A DNA stretch of 64,000 bases from Armatimonadota bacterium (GCA_036504095.1 DASXVS010000024.1:1-64000); one strand, 5' to 3'. Shown: positions 34,070-42,987, numbered from the stretch's first letter. Numbers and translations: made by a program. Notes: generated by a model from the sequence alone, not told the origin.

Positions 34070-34390
34070 TCACGCGCGCCCCAGAACCTCGAACACGTCG
34101 GACAGGCCGGCGACGCGAATCACCCTTGCCACCAGTGACCCGTCACGAACGACCAGCCGTGTGTCGGGATGCGCGTTGTGGATCGCCATCAGCGAGCGCA
34201 AGCCGCTGCTATCCATATACTTGACATCTGAAAGGTCGACAGTCAGGCCGCCGTCCGTCTGTCTCGCCGCGCCTTCGAGCCGCAACGCGAGTTCGGTCGC
34301 ATTGCTTATATCAACCTCGCCCTTCACGGCGGCCACCGTCTGGTGGCCATCATTTTGAACATTCAGGCTGAACGTTGTGAGCCGCTCCAT
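34070..34390 (-). CDS. STAS-domain anti-anti-sigma factor-like protein
   Basis: A 106-residue STAS-domain protein. VKGEVDISNATELALRL and LSDVKYMDSSGLRSLMAIH match the family; the Ser in MDSSGLRSL is the residue phosphorylated by anti-sigma kinases in SpoIIAA/RsbV. ATG 34390 is preceded by GGAGGA at good spacing; the first in-frame codon 15 bases upstream is TTG. It would regulate a partner-switching sigma pathway. No kinase gene is next to it. Confidence 0.8.
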   Translation of the reverse strand: MERLTTFSLNVQNDGHQTVAAVKGEVDISNATELALRLEGAARQTDGGLTVDLSDVKYMDSSGLRSLMAIHNAHPDTRLVVRDGSLVARVIRVAGLSDVFEVLGRA

Positions 34391-34464
34391 AGACTTGTCC
34401 TCCAACCGCCAACCGCGGCCAGGGACATTTTACTCCCGGCGTACCCGATTCGCCCACTAGTTGG

Positions 34465-34513
34465 GTGACGGGTATCGGGATCGGGGTTGCTCCCGACACC
34501 TGACACCCGTCAC
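34465..34513. repeat. Inverted heptamer repeat between STAS and oxidoreductase genes
   Basis: GTGACGGGTATCGGGATCGG (34465) faces CCCGACACCTGACACCCGTC (34492). Units of seven bases match those at 31526-31590 and 39749-39776. Confidence 0.7.
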
Positions 34514-34527
34514 TTTTAGCCTGTTCG

Positions 34528-35544
34528 CTATTCGTGCGCCACGGGTTCGGCCTGGTGGGACTTGCTGGACGCCTCGGCCGCTTCGATGACCGCGATGTTG
34601 CGGCGGGCGCTTTCCGCGGTCACCGCCAGCGGAGCGCCCTCGAAGAGATGCGCCCCGAGCATGTCATAGTACGCCTGTCCGGCGTCCTTATAGTGCTTGC
34701 GTTCGAAGTTGACCTTCTTCTCCCAGAGCTCGCCGTCCAGGTATCGCCGTAGAGTGAACTCGCCGGTCCACTCGTGGCTCATCTGGATGGCGCCCTTCGT
34801 TCCGAGGATGCGGAATTTGTCCCGCGGCGCCGCATCGATGGAAGAAATGCGGACGTCAGCGTACTTGCCGGACTTGAAGCGGATGATGGCCTGGGTCTGG
34901 TCCTCGTTGGACACTTTGTCCCACACGCGCTTATGGAAGAAGCCGGTCACGTTTTCGATGGGGTCCGGGATCAGATCCAGCACCCAGTCGAGGAAGTGCA
35001 CGCCCCAGTCGTACAGGTTTCCGCCGCTGATCTGCTTGTCGGCGCGCCACCAGTCGCCGGGAAAGTGAAAGCCCCCCATCCCTGCCTCGATGTGGAACAC
35101 CTCTCCGATCTCGCCCTTGCGGATGATCTCCATCATGGCCAGGTGGTCGCCATCGTAGCGCCGGTTGTGAAACACGGAGAGCGTGACGCCCTTCGCCTTC
35201 GCCATCTCGATGCATGCGTCCGCCTCGGCGACGGTGATGGTGAACGGCTTTTCGCACACACAGTGCTTGCCCGCCGACACGATGTCCAGGTTCACCTTGC
35301 CGTGGAGGTTGTGCGGCAAAATGCAGACCGCGAGGTGCACGTCCGGATCAGCCAGAAGCTGATGGTAGTCGGTGAACGTCTTGATGCCGGGGAAATCCTC
35401 GCCGGCGGAAGCCGTTCGGGCGGGATCGAGGTCGCAGACGGCATAGGGGGTGAATCCGGCCGCTTTCATCCAGTTCAGGTGCAGGCGACCCATATTGAAG
35501 GCGCCGCCGTAGCCGATGACGGCTGCGTTGATGGTCTTGCTCAC
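34528..35544 (-). CDS. Gfo/Idh/MocA-family oxidoreductase
   Basis: A 338-residue NAD(P)-dependent oxidoreductase. The Rossmann motif is AAVIGYGGAFNMG at residues 8-20, the CEKPFT motif is near residue 96, and YDWGVHFLDWVLD near 178 is typical of the substrate domain. It probably acts on a sugar or inositol-like compound in the cytoplasm. The start was placed at GTG 35544, where the Rossmann strand begins and GCGGAGAA lies upstream; the 59-codon extension has no sense. It is unrelated in detail to the one at 45-908. Confidence 0.85.
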   Translation of the reverse strand: MSKTINAAVIGYGGAFNMGRLHLNWMKAAGFTPYAVCDLDPARTASAGEDFPGIKTFTDYHQLLADPDVHLAVCILPHNLHGKVNLDIVSAGKHCVCEKPFTITVAEADACIEMAKAKGVTLSVFHNRRYDGDHLAMMEIIRKGEIGEVFHIEAGMGGFHFPGDWWRADKQISGGNLYDWGVHFLDWVLDLIPDPIENVTGFFHKRVWDKVSNEDQTQAIIRFKSGKYADVRISSIDAAPRDKFRILGTKGAIQMSHEWTGEFTLRRYLDGELWEKKVNFERKHYKDAGQAYYDMLGAHLFEGAPLAVTAESARRNIAVIEAAEASSKSHQAEPVAHE

Positions 35545-35751
35545 AGTATTGTTCTCCGCTCTCGATGGGGTTTGGTATGGCGCGGCCGGCGTATTGGAGG
35601 CCGCCGCCATGTCTATCATAGAGGCAGGAAACCCGCGCAGGTAAAGCAGACTCCTGCGTCTTCCGGTACGGCATCGCGGAACGTGACCGGCGGATTCCGC
35701 GTCATGAACACGGGAAACCATTAACCTTATCTATCACGGGAGATCTTCAGT

Positions 35752-36441
35752 ATGACTACCCCTGCCCGCATCGCACTCGCTGCGGGGCTGTTCAGCGTCC
35801 TGGCGCCGGCGATGGCCCAAACCGCCGCCGTACCCCCTGTGCCGCCCGCGCCGACCTCGCCGAGCGCTGCCCAGCCCGAAATCCAATACGACACCTACTT
35901 CGAACCGTTTGACGACAACCCGGTGAGCCGTGTCAGAGATATCACGCCCCTGCCGCCGGCCACCCCGCTGTTCCGGGATTTCGATCCGCTGGACGGGCTT
36001 GACCAGTACGTGAAGGCCAGCCGAATAACGCTCACGAACAGAGCGGTCTTTGCTCTCCCCATCATGACCGTTCACGTGGGCCAGGAATTCGATGTCCCGT
36101 TCTATAAGCAGTCAGACGCACATATCAGCGGTGAAAACGTCTGGATTCGGTGTCCTTTCAACATCGCCAGGCCGCTGAGCGCGGCGCCAGCCGACTGGAA
36201 GGACTCCACGGTCGTCTTCAACGACAAGCCGAACCGCGCGTCCCTTGAGAACACCTTCGTCATCGTGCAATACACCGCGCGATCCTTCCGCGCCCGGGGC
36301 AACATGGCCAACATCCACTTCAAGGCGCTTGCGCCGGGCGAGTGCCGCCTCGAGGTCATCGATTTCGATGCATCCGACGACGTGACCTACGATCACGTTC
36401 TCTCGCTCGTTCGCGATGGCCTCATCACCGTACTCCCGTAA
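35752..36441 (+). CDS. Secreted protein with cohesin-like domain
   Basis: A 229-residue exported protein: signal peptide IALAAGLFSVLAPAMAQ, a Pro/Ala-rich linker, then one beta-sandwich. The features IMTVHVGQEFDVPFYKQ and NMANIHFKALAPGECRLEV look like the start and the end of a cohesin-type module (a G-x-F-x-V strand and the F-K-A-x-x-x-G strand). The match is weaker than in the next three genes. It could bind a dockerin on one of the enzymes. A hairpin at 36461-36478 follows. Confidence 0.5.
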   Translation: MTTPARIALAAGLFSVLAPAMAQTAAVPPVPPAPTSPSAAQPEIQYDTYFEPFDDNPVSRVRDITPLPPATPLFRDFDPLDGLDQYVKASRITLTNRAVFALPIMTVHVGQEFDVPFYKQSDAHISGENVWIRCPFNIARPLSAAPADWKDSTVVFNDKPNRASLENTFVIVQYTARSFRARGNMANIHFKALAPGECRLEVIDFDASDDVTYDHVLSLVRDGLITVLP

Positions 36442-36460
36442 CGCCGGCCGCAACGAAGAT

Positions 36461-36478
36461 AGCCCGCGAAAGCGGGCT
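36461..36478 (+). terminator. Hairpin downstream of cohesin-like gene
   Basis: AGCCCGC, loop GAAA, GCGGGCT, followed by TTCATACTG. A short stem terminator for 35752-36441. The 36479-36725 stretch holds no gene that I can support. Confidence 0.55.
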
Positions 36479-36725
36479 TCATACTGTGCAGTGCCGCGCC
36501 TTCCACACACTCTGAACGCAAGGCTCCGGCCCTTTCAGTGGCTTCGTCCGAGTCTTCATACATCAGGCGCCGGCATACACGTGCAATAGACGCCCTTCAC
36601 GCGCTTCAGGGCACGCCGACCCAGCCCGCGGAAGCGGTCCGTGCGGTTCAAAGCCACCCGCACGGACCGGACCGAGCGTACACGTTCATTCACGGTCCAG
36701 CACAAATCGGGATGACTCATGTCAA

Positions 36726-36774
36726 AAAACGGTAGAGGGGACTCGGTCATTGACCGAGTCCCCTCTACCGTTTT
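36726..36774. terminator. Perfect 24-bp bidirectional terminator hairpin
   Basis: Arms 36726-36749 and 36751-36774 are exactly complementary. The stem contains GGTAGAGGGGACTCGGTCA and ends in A-tract/T-tract on both sides, so it can stop transcription from either strand. It follows the stop of the cohesin-propeller gene at 36795. Confidence 0.85.
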
Positions 36775-36794
36775 GATTCCAAGCCCGTAAGGGT

Positions 36795-38213
36795 TTAGAA
36801 CGCGATTGCGCCAACAGTACCATCGGCGGTGGCAGCGATAACGCTGTCGGTGCCGGCGGTGCGGCCGGTTGCGGCCAGCGCCTTGGCGCTGGGCGAGCCG
36901 AGGGCGACTTCAAGGGCACTGCTGCTAACAACGGTGCCGGCGACGTCCTGGGCATAGGTCACGCCACCCAGGCTGATCGGCTGAGCTGTGATGGCGGAAC
37001 CGCTTGTCAGCGGGGTGCCACTCAGCGTCGGCACGCCGGTCGTCACGTCTACGGTGAGGATCTTGCCGGTAGAAGTACCGAAGATCACGGAGTTACCGTC
37101 CCACCACGCTTCGGAAACGGCGCCGGCGCCATGGGCAACCGTTGCCGACCCGTTGCCGGTCACTGCGTTGAACGGAAGGAGATCGGTGGCATTGGCGGAA
37201 AGGCCGAGGCCGCCATTGGCGATGACCGGGGAGATGGTTGTGGATGTGCCCACGGTGGCCTGATGGACACCGTCCGGGCGCAGGATCTCAAGGCCGGCGT
37301 CGGTGCCGACGGCTACGTAGCCGCCGAAGACCGCCGGGGCGCCGAGAATGGAGGTACCCGTGAGCGTTGCGAACGGGTTGGATGCGCCGCTAACAACCTT
37401 CACGACCGAGGCCGGGCCGGTTGCCGCGGTTACGGCGGCGTAGATGCCGTCGGCCGCGATAGCGGGGGTGCTGACCTTGGCGCCAAGCGCAAGGGCGGCA
37501 ACGGAGGCGCCGGTTCCGGCGTCAACGATGGTCAGTTTGCCGGCGTCATCACCAACGGCGAGGACGGCCTGCGTACCAACCATACCGAAGACGGGGCGGC
37601 CGGTGACGGAACCCACGGCGGGAGCCGTGAATCCGGCAACGTCCGTCAAGTCAGCGGCGTTGAGGAGCTTGAGGGAAGTGCCCGCGGCGACGGCAACGAC
37701 TTTGCCGGGGCCCGTGGACGGAGCGCCCGCGATGGCGCCGAGGCCGGTGCGGAGCGCGCCGGTGAACACCGATACCTTGGTGTCCGCCGGAGTGTAGTAC
37801 GTGTTGTAGTCCTGATCAGAAACCGCCGAAGCGACTGTCTTGGTCAGGGTGGAAGCTCCGCCAGTCAGCGTGACGGCGATGGTGCCAACCGGGCCGGCGG
37901 CCGAGCCGCCGCTGGTCAGGATGATGGCGAACTCGCCACCGGTGTTACTCGTGCCCTGGTTGGCCCAGTCAGAGCCCGCCGCAGGCGTGAACGCTCCGAA
38001 AGTGACCTTAGTGGTGTCGTACTTCAGATGTACTTCCACGCCCGTCAGCTGGGTAGCGCCGTTCGTACCAAGGTCACCCACAATCTGCAGGGTGGCGGTA
38101 CCCGTTCGCGTAGCCGCGGGGAGCACCTTCACGGAGGCATCCGTGCCGGCAAACGCCACTGCGGCCCCGGCCAGCAACAAGCCAGCCGTTACTAGGGTCT
38201 TGATGCTTGTCAT
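36795..38213 (-). CDS. Secreted cohesin-like plus PQQ-like propeller protein
   Basis: A 472-residue exported protein with signal peptide LVTAGLLLAGAAVAFA. Residues 25-155 form a cohesin-like sandwich (LTGVEVHLKYDTTKVTFGAF, GPVGTIAVTLTGG). Residues 160-472 are a propeller-like set of repeats rich in VGTDAGLEIL and GKLTIVDAGTG patterns. No dockerin or anchor motif is present. AGGAGAAG precedes ATG 38213. It is the last gene of three on the minus strand (order 39776, 38248, 36795) with gaps of 34 bp between the last two, so an operon is likely. Confidence 0.75.
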   Translation of the reverse strand: MTSIKTLVTAGLLLAGAAVAFAGTDASVKVLPAATRTGTATLQIVGDLGTNGATQLTGVEVHLKYDTTKVTFGAFTPAAGSDWANQGTSNTGGEFAIILTSGGSAAGPVGTIAVTLTGGASTLTKTVASAVSDQDYNTYYTPADTKVSVFTGALRTGLGAIAGAPSTGPGKVVAVAAGTSLKLLNAADLTDVAGFTAPAVGSVTGRPVFGMVGTQAVLAVGDDAGKLTIVDAGTGASVAALALGAKVSTPAIAADGIYAAVTAATGPASVVKVVSGASNPFATLTGTSILGAPAVFGGYVAVGTDAGLEILRPDGVHQATVGTSTTISPVIANGGLGLSANATDLLPFNAVTGNGSATVAHGAGAVSEAWWDGNSVIFGTSTGKILTVDVTTGVPTLSGTPLTSGSAITAQPISLGGVTYAQDVAGTVVSSSALEVALGSPSAKALAATGRTAGTDSVIAATADGTVGAIAF

Positions 38214-38247
38214 TGTTGTCTTCTCCTGGATAATAAGGTGCACGAGG

Positions 38248-39174
38248 TCACTCGTTCACCGGGGCGTTAGTGGCGGTGCCGAGTTTCATCTTCGCCAGAA
38301 GCGCCACGTCGCCGACAGAGATGGTGCCGTCCCCATAGGACAGGCCGGCCGTGCCACCGTAGTTGGTGTGCGGCACATAGCCCGCGCCGTTCGGTGCAAC
38401 GTCGCCAGCGATCTTGTTGTAGTCAGTCATGGCCGACTTGCCGAGCAGGCCGTTGGCCAGCTTGGCGATGTCGCCGACCGCGATGCCGCCGCCGGCAACA
38501 ACATCACCAGGGCCCGCGGGGGCAACGGCGATCTTGTGCAGAGGAACAGACATTACGGTGCCGGAGACCGGCATGGTGGCCAGAACCGTCACCGGTTCGG
38601 CAACGACCGCTGAGCCGGCGGTGGCATCGGACGTGGCGCCTGTGTTGCCCGCACGGCTGTTGGTCGTGCTGCCGTCACCCGTGTTCGCGACGTTGTAGGT
38701 CGCCGGGCCGGCCAGGTCAATCACTTCACCGGCAACCGGGCCGGTTGCGGCCAGGGTCAGGCGGAGAAGGCCGATGGAGCTCGTCGGCTGGCCTACCGCG
38801 TTCGCCGTGGTGACGAACGGGCTGGTCCCGCGGACGATACCGACATAGAGGTTCGGGTTGGTGGCGCCGGTGCCCACGAACGTGGTGCCGGAAACAACAA
38901 CCGGCACTTCGGTGCCGACGGGGAACGGGCTGAACGCCGAGCCATTGCCGCCCGGATCAGTTCCGACGCCGACTTTGGTGGTGTCGAAATTCAGTGTGAA
39001 GTCCAGGCCCCAAAGCTGAGTGGTGCCGCCGATGGCTGTCGCCGCGACCGGCAAGATCACGTTAGTTCCGGCCGAAGCCGCGCGGCTCTTAATAATCAAG
39101 TTGGCCGCGTTCGACTGGGGTGTGAGCAGAGCGATGCCCAACAGGGCAACGATCGGCACAACATACTTTCTCAT
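38248..39174 (-). CDS. Secreted protein with cohesin-like module and dockerin-like tail
   Basis: A 308-residue exported protein. After the signal peptide (IVALLGIALLTPQSNA), residues 25-160 are cohesin-like (LWGLDFTLNFDTTKVGVG). From residue 222 two dockerin-like halves occur: PGDVVAGGGIAVGDIAKLAN and YGDGTISVGDVALLAKMKLG, separated by a 35-residue insert, more than usual. Thus one chain carries both a potential donor and acceptor module and could polymerise or form a scaffold. AAAGGAGAG precedes ATG 39174. The gene is tightly linked to the next cohesin-like gene. Confidence 0.75.
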   Translation of the reverse strand: MRKYVVPIVALLGIALLTPQSNAANLIIKSRAASAGTNVILPVAATAIGGTTQLWGLDFTLNFDTTKVGVGTDPGGNGSAFSPFPVGTEVPVVVSGTTFVGTGATNPNLYVGIVRGTSPFVTTANAVGQPTSSIGLLRLTLAATGPVAGEVIDLAGPATYNVANTGDGSTTNSRAGNTGATSDATAGSAVVAEPVTVLATMPVSGTVMSVPLHKIAVAPAGPGDVVAGGGIAVGDIAKLANGLLGKSAMTDYNKIAGDVAPNGAGYVPHTNYGGTAGLSYGDGTISVGDVALLAKMKLGTATNAPVNE

Positions 39175-39607
39175 TGGTTGCTCTCTCCTTTAAAGGGAAG
39201 ATGTGATGCTACGGATTACACGTGATAGACGGCCCGCTCCCCGCCGTTGGCCGCGAGGACGCCGCTATCTCTTCCAGGGCTTTGGCATTGCGTCCCCGGC
39301 CTGCTCAGACTCCCGTTGGCTGAAGCCGTTGCACCAGGTTCCACCCCCTCCGAGGCGCGCGCCAAGTCCCTTTTTGTGTTATCAGTAAAATATACAAGCG
39401 TCACACGCCAAATCCTACATGGTTTTTCTGCATTTCAAACATGAACTTCATGCTTGAACCGGTTCGGACCGCGCGTGAACTCTCCTTATCGTCCATGGGC
39501 CTCCCGGCCCTGGCCGGCAAATGGCCACAGTGTACCCGTTTCGGGCCGTCTTCCCACACAGCCACAGCGTAGAGACGCGCCGCCCGACGGGCGCGTTCCC
39601 AGTATTA
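39175..39607. other. Intergenic stretch without gene
   Basis: About 430 bases between two cohesin-like genes. Apart from short AT-rich tracts near 39370-39430 I see no gene or RNA. The heptamer array begins at 39608. Confidence 0.4.
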
Positions 39608-39705
39608 GGGCTGAGGGCCGAGGGCTGAGGGCCGGGGGCTGAGGGTTGGGGGCTGAGGGCTGAGGGCTGAGGGCTGAGGGCTGAGGGCTGAGGGCTGAGG
39701 GCCGG
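39608..39705. repeat. Heptamer tandem array (GGGCTGA)n
   Basis: About 14 imperfect copies of GGGCTGA run from 39608 to 39705, with the central nine or so nearly perfect (39653-39700). It lies between cohesin-like genes. Confidence 0.9.
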
Positions 39706-39748
39706 GGGGGAGAGAGGATGGTGGGGTGTTTGCGCGGGTCCGGGATTC

Positions 39749-39776
39749 CGGCACCCGACACCCGACACCTGGCGCC
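39749..39776. repeat. Short heptamer repeat (CACCCGA)
   Basis: GGCACCCGACACCCGACACC repeats CACCCGA about three times, ending at the stop of the next gene. Same unit as at 31526 and 34465. Confidence 0.7.
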
Positions 39777-40558
39777 TAGTTGAGCGTCGTCTCGAAACCG
39801 TGGATGAAGCGCAGGATGCGGATCGCATCGTCCACCTTCACCTTGCCGTCCGGCGCCCCGGCCGGAGACACGTCGCCGTTGACGATGCTCGACCGATCGC
39901 CCGTGCCCAACTGCACGCCCCCCGAAAGCTGGAGCGCCATCACCACGTCCCCGAGGCCCACGACGCCGTCACCGTTGACGTCGCCCGGCATGCGGAACGT
40001 GATGACCAGCGGGACGCCCACGCCGGCGTCGATCGGGGCGCCATCCGACGCGCCGAGGATGAGCTCCGGCATGCTCCGGCCGTTCACGGTATAGGGCGCC
40101 AATCGCACGGTCGTCGATCCTGTCGCGCCGGGGGCCACGGCGAAACTCAGGCGGAGCGCAGTGGCCGGCACAACTTTCGACGATGATCCGGCCGGATTCG
40201 ACGGGTTTTTCACATATCCGAAAACGACAACGCCCAGCTGCGAGGGGTTCATCCGGAAGAGGTCCGCGTCCCTGGGAATCGTCTCGCCCGGAAACGGCGT
40301 GGATGCGCCGGTCCAATAGGATTGGGGGGCCGATGTGTCCTGGGTGGGCAGCAGGGTCAGGACGACCGGATCGTAGGTGAGCGCCGCCTGCAGCGCGTAC
40401 ACATTGTTGAGGTCCGGCGTCAGCGTAACTGAGACGGTCACCGTCCCGCCGGGCGACGCATTGGCGGGGCCGGTCAGGGCAACGGTGCCTGCGCGTGCCG
40501 CGCCGCCTGTCATCAACCCCGCGATGGCGCCGGCCGCCAATATCCGCGCTGCGTTCAT
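39776..40558 (-). CDS. Secreted protein with cohesin module and canonical dockerin
   Basis: A 260-residue exported protein. The signal peptide is ILAAGAIAGLMTGGAARA. Residues 25-180 are a cohesin-type sandwich (GTVTVSVTLTPDLNNVYALQ, YDPVVLTLLP). The tail holds a type I dockerin with two calcium loops: PGDVNGDGVVGLGDVVMALQ and a second NGDVSPAGAPDGKVKVDDAIRIL region ending in RFIHGF. GGAGG precedes the ATG. With the two downstream genes it forms a cohesin cluster. Enzymes elsewhere in the window carry matching dockerins. Confidence 0.8.
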   Translation of the reverse strand: MNAARILAAGAIAGLMTGGAARAGTVALTGPANASPGGTVTVSVTLTPDLNNVYALQAALTYDPVVLTLLPTQDTSAPQSYWTGASTPFPGETIPRDADLFRMNPSQLGVVVFGYVKNPSNPAGSSSKVVPATALRLSFAVAPGATGSTTVRLAPYTVNGRSMPELILGASDGAPIDAGVGVPLVITFRMPGDVNGDGVVGLGDVVMALQLSGGVQLGTGDRSSIVNGDVSPAGAPDGKVKVDDAIRILRFIHGFETTLN

Positions 40559-40873
40559 GATTCGTGCCTCCAGGACAACCCCGCGTCTAGCTCCAATAAC
40601 GTTCCGTTAAGGCCATTTCGCGCTCTCACGTCCGTGGGATGTATCCCACGGGGCTCGGCGTGGCAGGTCCCTTCACCGAACGGTATTGCATCTAGCTCCC
40701 ATGGTATCGCGTCACGACACGCTTTTCAACGGTTGAACGCCAAAGCCGCGGCGACAGGCGCCGGACGCGGGTTCCACAAGGGATGCCACGTCCATCAGCG
40801 GGCGCGGTTATGGCGAGAGGGGCGGTGTTATCCAGGCGGAGCGGGGCAACGGGGGGCCCCTCGCCCCGGCAGG
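40559..40873. other. Intergenic stretch with one short hairpin
   Basis: About 315 bases between the cohesin gene and the DAHP synthase gene. A hairpin CCGTGGGAT-GT-ATCCCACGG lies at 40632-40651. I see no gene. Confidence 0.4.
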
Positions 40874-41896
40874 CTACAGTTTGCGGTCCACGGCGTCGGC
40901 GATCCGCCGCAGCTGGTCCATCAGCGTCTGGAACGCCGGCCCGTTGAGGCTTTGCGCGCCATCGGAGGCGGCGTGCGCGGGGTCCGGGTGGACCTCTATC
41001 AGCAGGCCATCACAGCCGGCGGCCAGGCCGGCCCGGGCGATGGCCGGAACGTATGCCGATTTGCCGGTCGCGTGGCTCGGGTCGAGGACGATGGGAAGGT
41101 GGGTAAGGCTCTTCAGCACCGGGATGGCGTTGATGTCCGTGGTGTTGCGGCAGGAATCCTCGAAGGTCTGGATGCCGCGCTCCACCATGATCACTTGCGT
41201 GTTGCCGCCGGCCATCAGGTATTCTGCGCTCATCACGAAATCCTTGATCTTGGTGCCGAAGCCGCGTTTCAGCATCACCGGCGTGCGCGTCTGCCCCACG
41301 GCTTTCAGCAGGGCGTAATTCTGCACGTTTCGCGCCCCTATCTGCAGGCAGTCCGCGTAGCGGTCCACCAGCTCCACCTCGGTCTCCGACATCACTTCGG
41401 TGACGACGGGCATACCGGTTTCGGCGCGCACTTCCGCCAGAATCTTGAGCCCTTCCTCCCCCATCCCCTGGAACGCGTAGGGGGACGTTCGGGGTTTGAA
41501 GGCGCCGCCCCGGAGGGCACGCGCGCCGGCGGCTTTGACGATGTCGGCGCTCAGCCGCATCTGAGGGAGCGATTCCACGCTGCACGGCCCGGCGGCCACC
41601 GAGGAATATCCCCCGCCGAATTTCGCCTCGCCGATCATTACGATGGAGTCTTCGGGATGATAGGTGCGGCTGGCCAGCTTCCAGGGATTGCTGATCAGTT
41701 CGGCGCGATCCACGCCCGGCATCGCGTTGAAGTGATTCGCCAGTTCGGCCTTGTCCATCCCGACTTCGCCGAGAACCGCGATAACCTTGCGCTCAACGCC
41801 GGGGTTTTCAAAAGGCCGCAGGCCGAGATTCGTGATCTCCTGCTTTACCGCTTCCACTTCTTCGGGCCGGGCGCCCGTATTCATAATGACAATCAT
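40874..41896 (-). CDS. aroF: 3-deoxy-7-phosphoheptulonate synthase (DAHP synthase)
   Basis: A 340-residue cytoplasmic enzyme, first step of the shikimate pathway: phosphoenolpyruvate plus erythrose-4-phosphate to DAHP. Residues 1-70 form a small ferredoxin/ACT-like regulatory domain (VIMNTGARPEEVEAVKQE). The catalytic TIM barrel has GPCSVES, GAFKPRTSPYAFQG, LKRGFG and VLDPSHATGK, as in type I-beta (KDO8PS-like) enzymes. GAGAGGAA precedes ATG 41896. It lies just downstream of aroE on the same strand with a 112-bp gap, so joint expression for aromatic amino-acid synthesis is likely. Confidence 0.93.
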   Translation of the reverse strand: MIVIMNTGARPEEVEAVKQEITNLGLRPFENPGVERKVIAVLGEVGMDKAELANHFNAMPGVDRAELISNPWKLASRTYHPEDSIVMIGEAKFGGGYSSVAAGPCSVESLPQMRLSADIVKAAGARALRGGAFKPRTSPYAFQGMGEEGLKILAEVRAETGMPVVTEVMSETEVELVDRYADCLQIGARNVQNYALLKAVGQTRTPVMLKRGFGTKIKDFVMSAEYLMAGGNTQVIMVERGIQTFEDSCRNTTDINAIPVLKSLTHLPIVLDPSHATGKSAYVPAIARAGLAAGCDGLLIEVHPDPAHAASDGAQSLNGPAFQTLMDQLRRIADAVDRKL

Positions 41897-42008
41897 CGAT
41901 CCGTGTTCCTCTCAAGGCGCCGCCGCGCCGTTCATGCGTTTACCCAATTGTAACGCATCGGAACAAGCGGTAGTTGCCAGGCAAACGTCCGGCGGCGAAA
42001 TCCGGTGT

Positions 42009-42872
42009 TCAACCCGCCGCGTTCAACGCTCCCCCGGCCGCGATCTCCATCTCGGTTACATCGGGTTCCTCGCCGGTCCAGATGCGGAAACTCTCCGCGC
42101 CCTGTTCCACCAGCATCGCCAGGCCGTTGCGCGCCCGGCACCCGCGCGCGCGCACTTCGCGCACGAGGCGCGTTTCGGCGGGGACATAGATCGTGTCGAA
42201 CACATAGCAGTCGTTGGGAAGGTGCGCAGTCCAAGGGAAAGGGGTGGCATCGGCGTCTCGTAGGCCCACTGTGGTGCAGTTGATGACAACGTTCGCGTCT
42301 TCAACCGCGTCCCGGGCGTCCTGCTCGTAGAGCGCGTGGGCCTGGACGCGCTCCTGCTCCCACATCGTGTTGACCGCCGCGGCGAGGGACTCCGCGCGAT
42401 CCACCGTCCGATTGAGGATGATCGCCTCGCCGCCCTCCAGCATCACCGCCTGAACGGCGGCGCGGGCCGCGCCGCCCGCGCCGATAATGACGGTGAGGCC
42501 ATCCAGGCGAACGCCGTCGCGCGCGAGGGCCCGGAGAAGCCCGGCGACGTCCGTGTTGTCGCCGCGGAGCACCCCGCGGTCCATCCAGACGGTGTTCACC
42601 GCGCCCACGGCGGCGGCGACGGGTGAGAGATCGTCCACGACGGCCAGCATCGATTCCTTGTGGGGCACGGTGACGTTTAAACCGCCGAGGCCCGCGGCAA
42701 AGAGGCCGCGAACAGCGGAATCCAACTCCTCCAGGGCGATGGGGAATGGCACGTAGACGGCATCCATGCCCAGCGCGGCGAACGCGGCATTGTGCATGGC
42801 GGGCGACAAGCTGTGTTCCACAGGCCACCCTGTGACGCCATAGACACGCGTAGCGCCGGTGATAGAGCTCAC
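42009..42872 (-). CDS. aroE: Shikimate dehydrogenase
   Basis: A 287-residue enzyme that reduces 3-dehydroshikimate to shikimate with NADPH. EHSLSPAMHNAAF near residue 18 and VTVPHKE near 65 (catalytic Lys) bind shikimate, DNTDVAGLL near 90 holds the catalytic Asp, and IGAGGAARAAV near 132 is the NADPH loop. GLAMLVEQGAESFRIW closes the fold. GTG 42872 with GGGAGGCGG upstream is the start. It is followed by aroF. A palindrome pair lies just upstream at 42902-42987. Confidence 0.93.
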   Translation of the reverse strand: MSSITGATRVYGVTGWPVEHSLSPAMHNAAFAALGMDAVYVPFPIALEELDSAVRGLFAAGLGGLNVTVPHKESMLAVVDDLSPVAAAVGAVNTVWMDRGVLRGDNTDVAGLLRALARDGVRLDGLTVIIGAGGAARAAVQAVMLEGGEAIILNRTVDRAESLAAAVNTMWEQERVQAHALYEQDARDAVEDANVVINCTTVGLRDADATPFPWTAHLPNDCYVFDTIYVPAETRLVREVRARGCRARNGLAMLVEQGAESFRIWTGEEPDVTEMEIAAGGALNAAG

Positions 42873-42901
42873 CTTAGCCGCCTCCCGCGAGCGGAACCGC
42901 T

Positions 42902-42987
42902 CCACCGAATGAATTCGGTGGCTGGGCGCCTGAATGTCGGCTGAAGCCGACTGCCGGGTGTCTCCGTGCGTCGGCTTCAGCCGACAT
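42902..42987. repeat. Palindromic repeat cluster upstream of aroE
   Basis: CCACCGAATGAATTCGGTGG (42902-42921) is one hairpin. ATGTCGGCTGAAGCCGAC (42934-42951) and its exact complement (42970-42987) form a second. ATGTCGGCTGAAGCCGA is shared with 17465-17480. Confidence 0.8.

Noticed and set aside
36538-36750. Small open frames on both strands between 36442 and 36794
   Set aside because: No ribosome-binding sites, no recognisable protein, and they lie next to terminator hairpins.
39608-39705. Heptamer array considered as a CRISPR or origin iteron set
   Set aside because: The period is seven bases with no spacers and no replication gene nearby.
40634-41953. 439-codon plus-strand frame opposite the DAHP synthase gene
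   Set aside because: The minus strand carries a complete DAHP synthase with all motifs; the other frame is rich in His and Arg and has no family signs.
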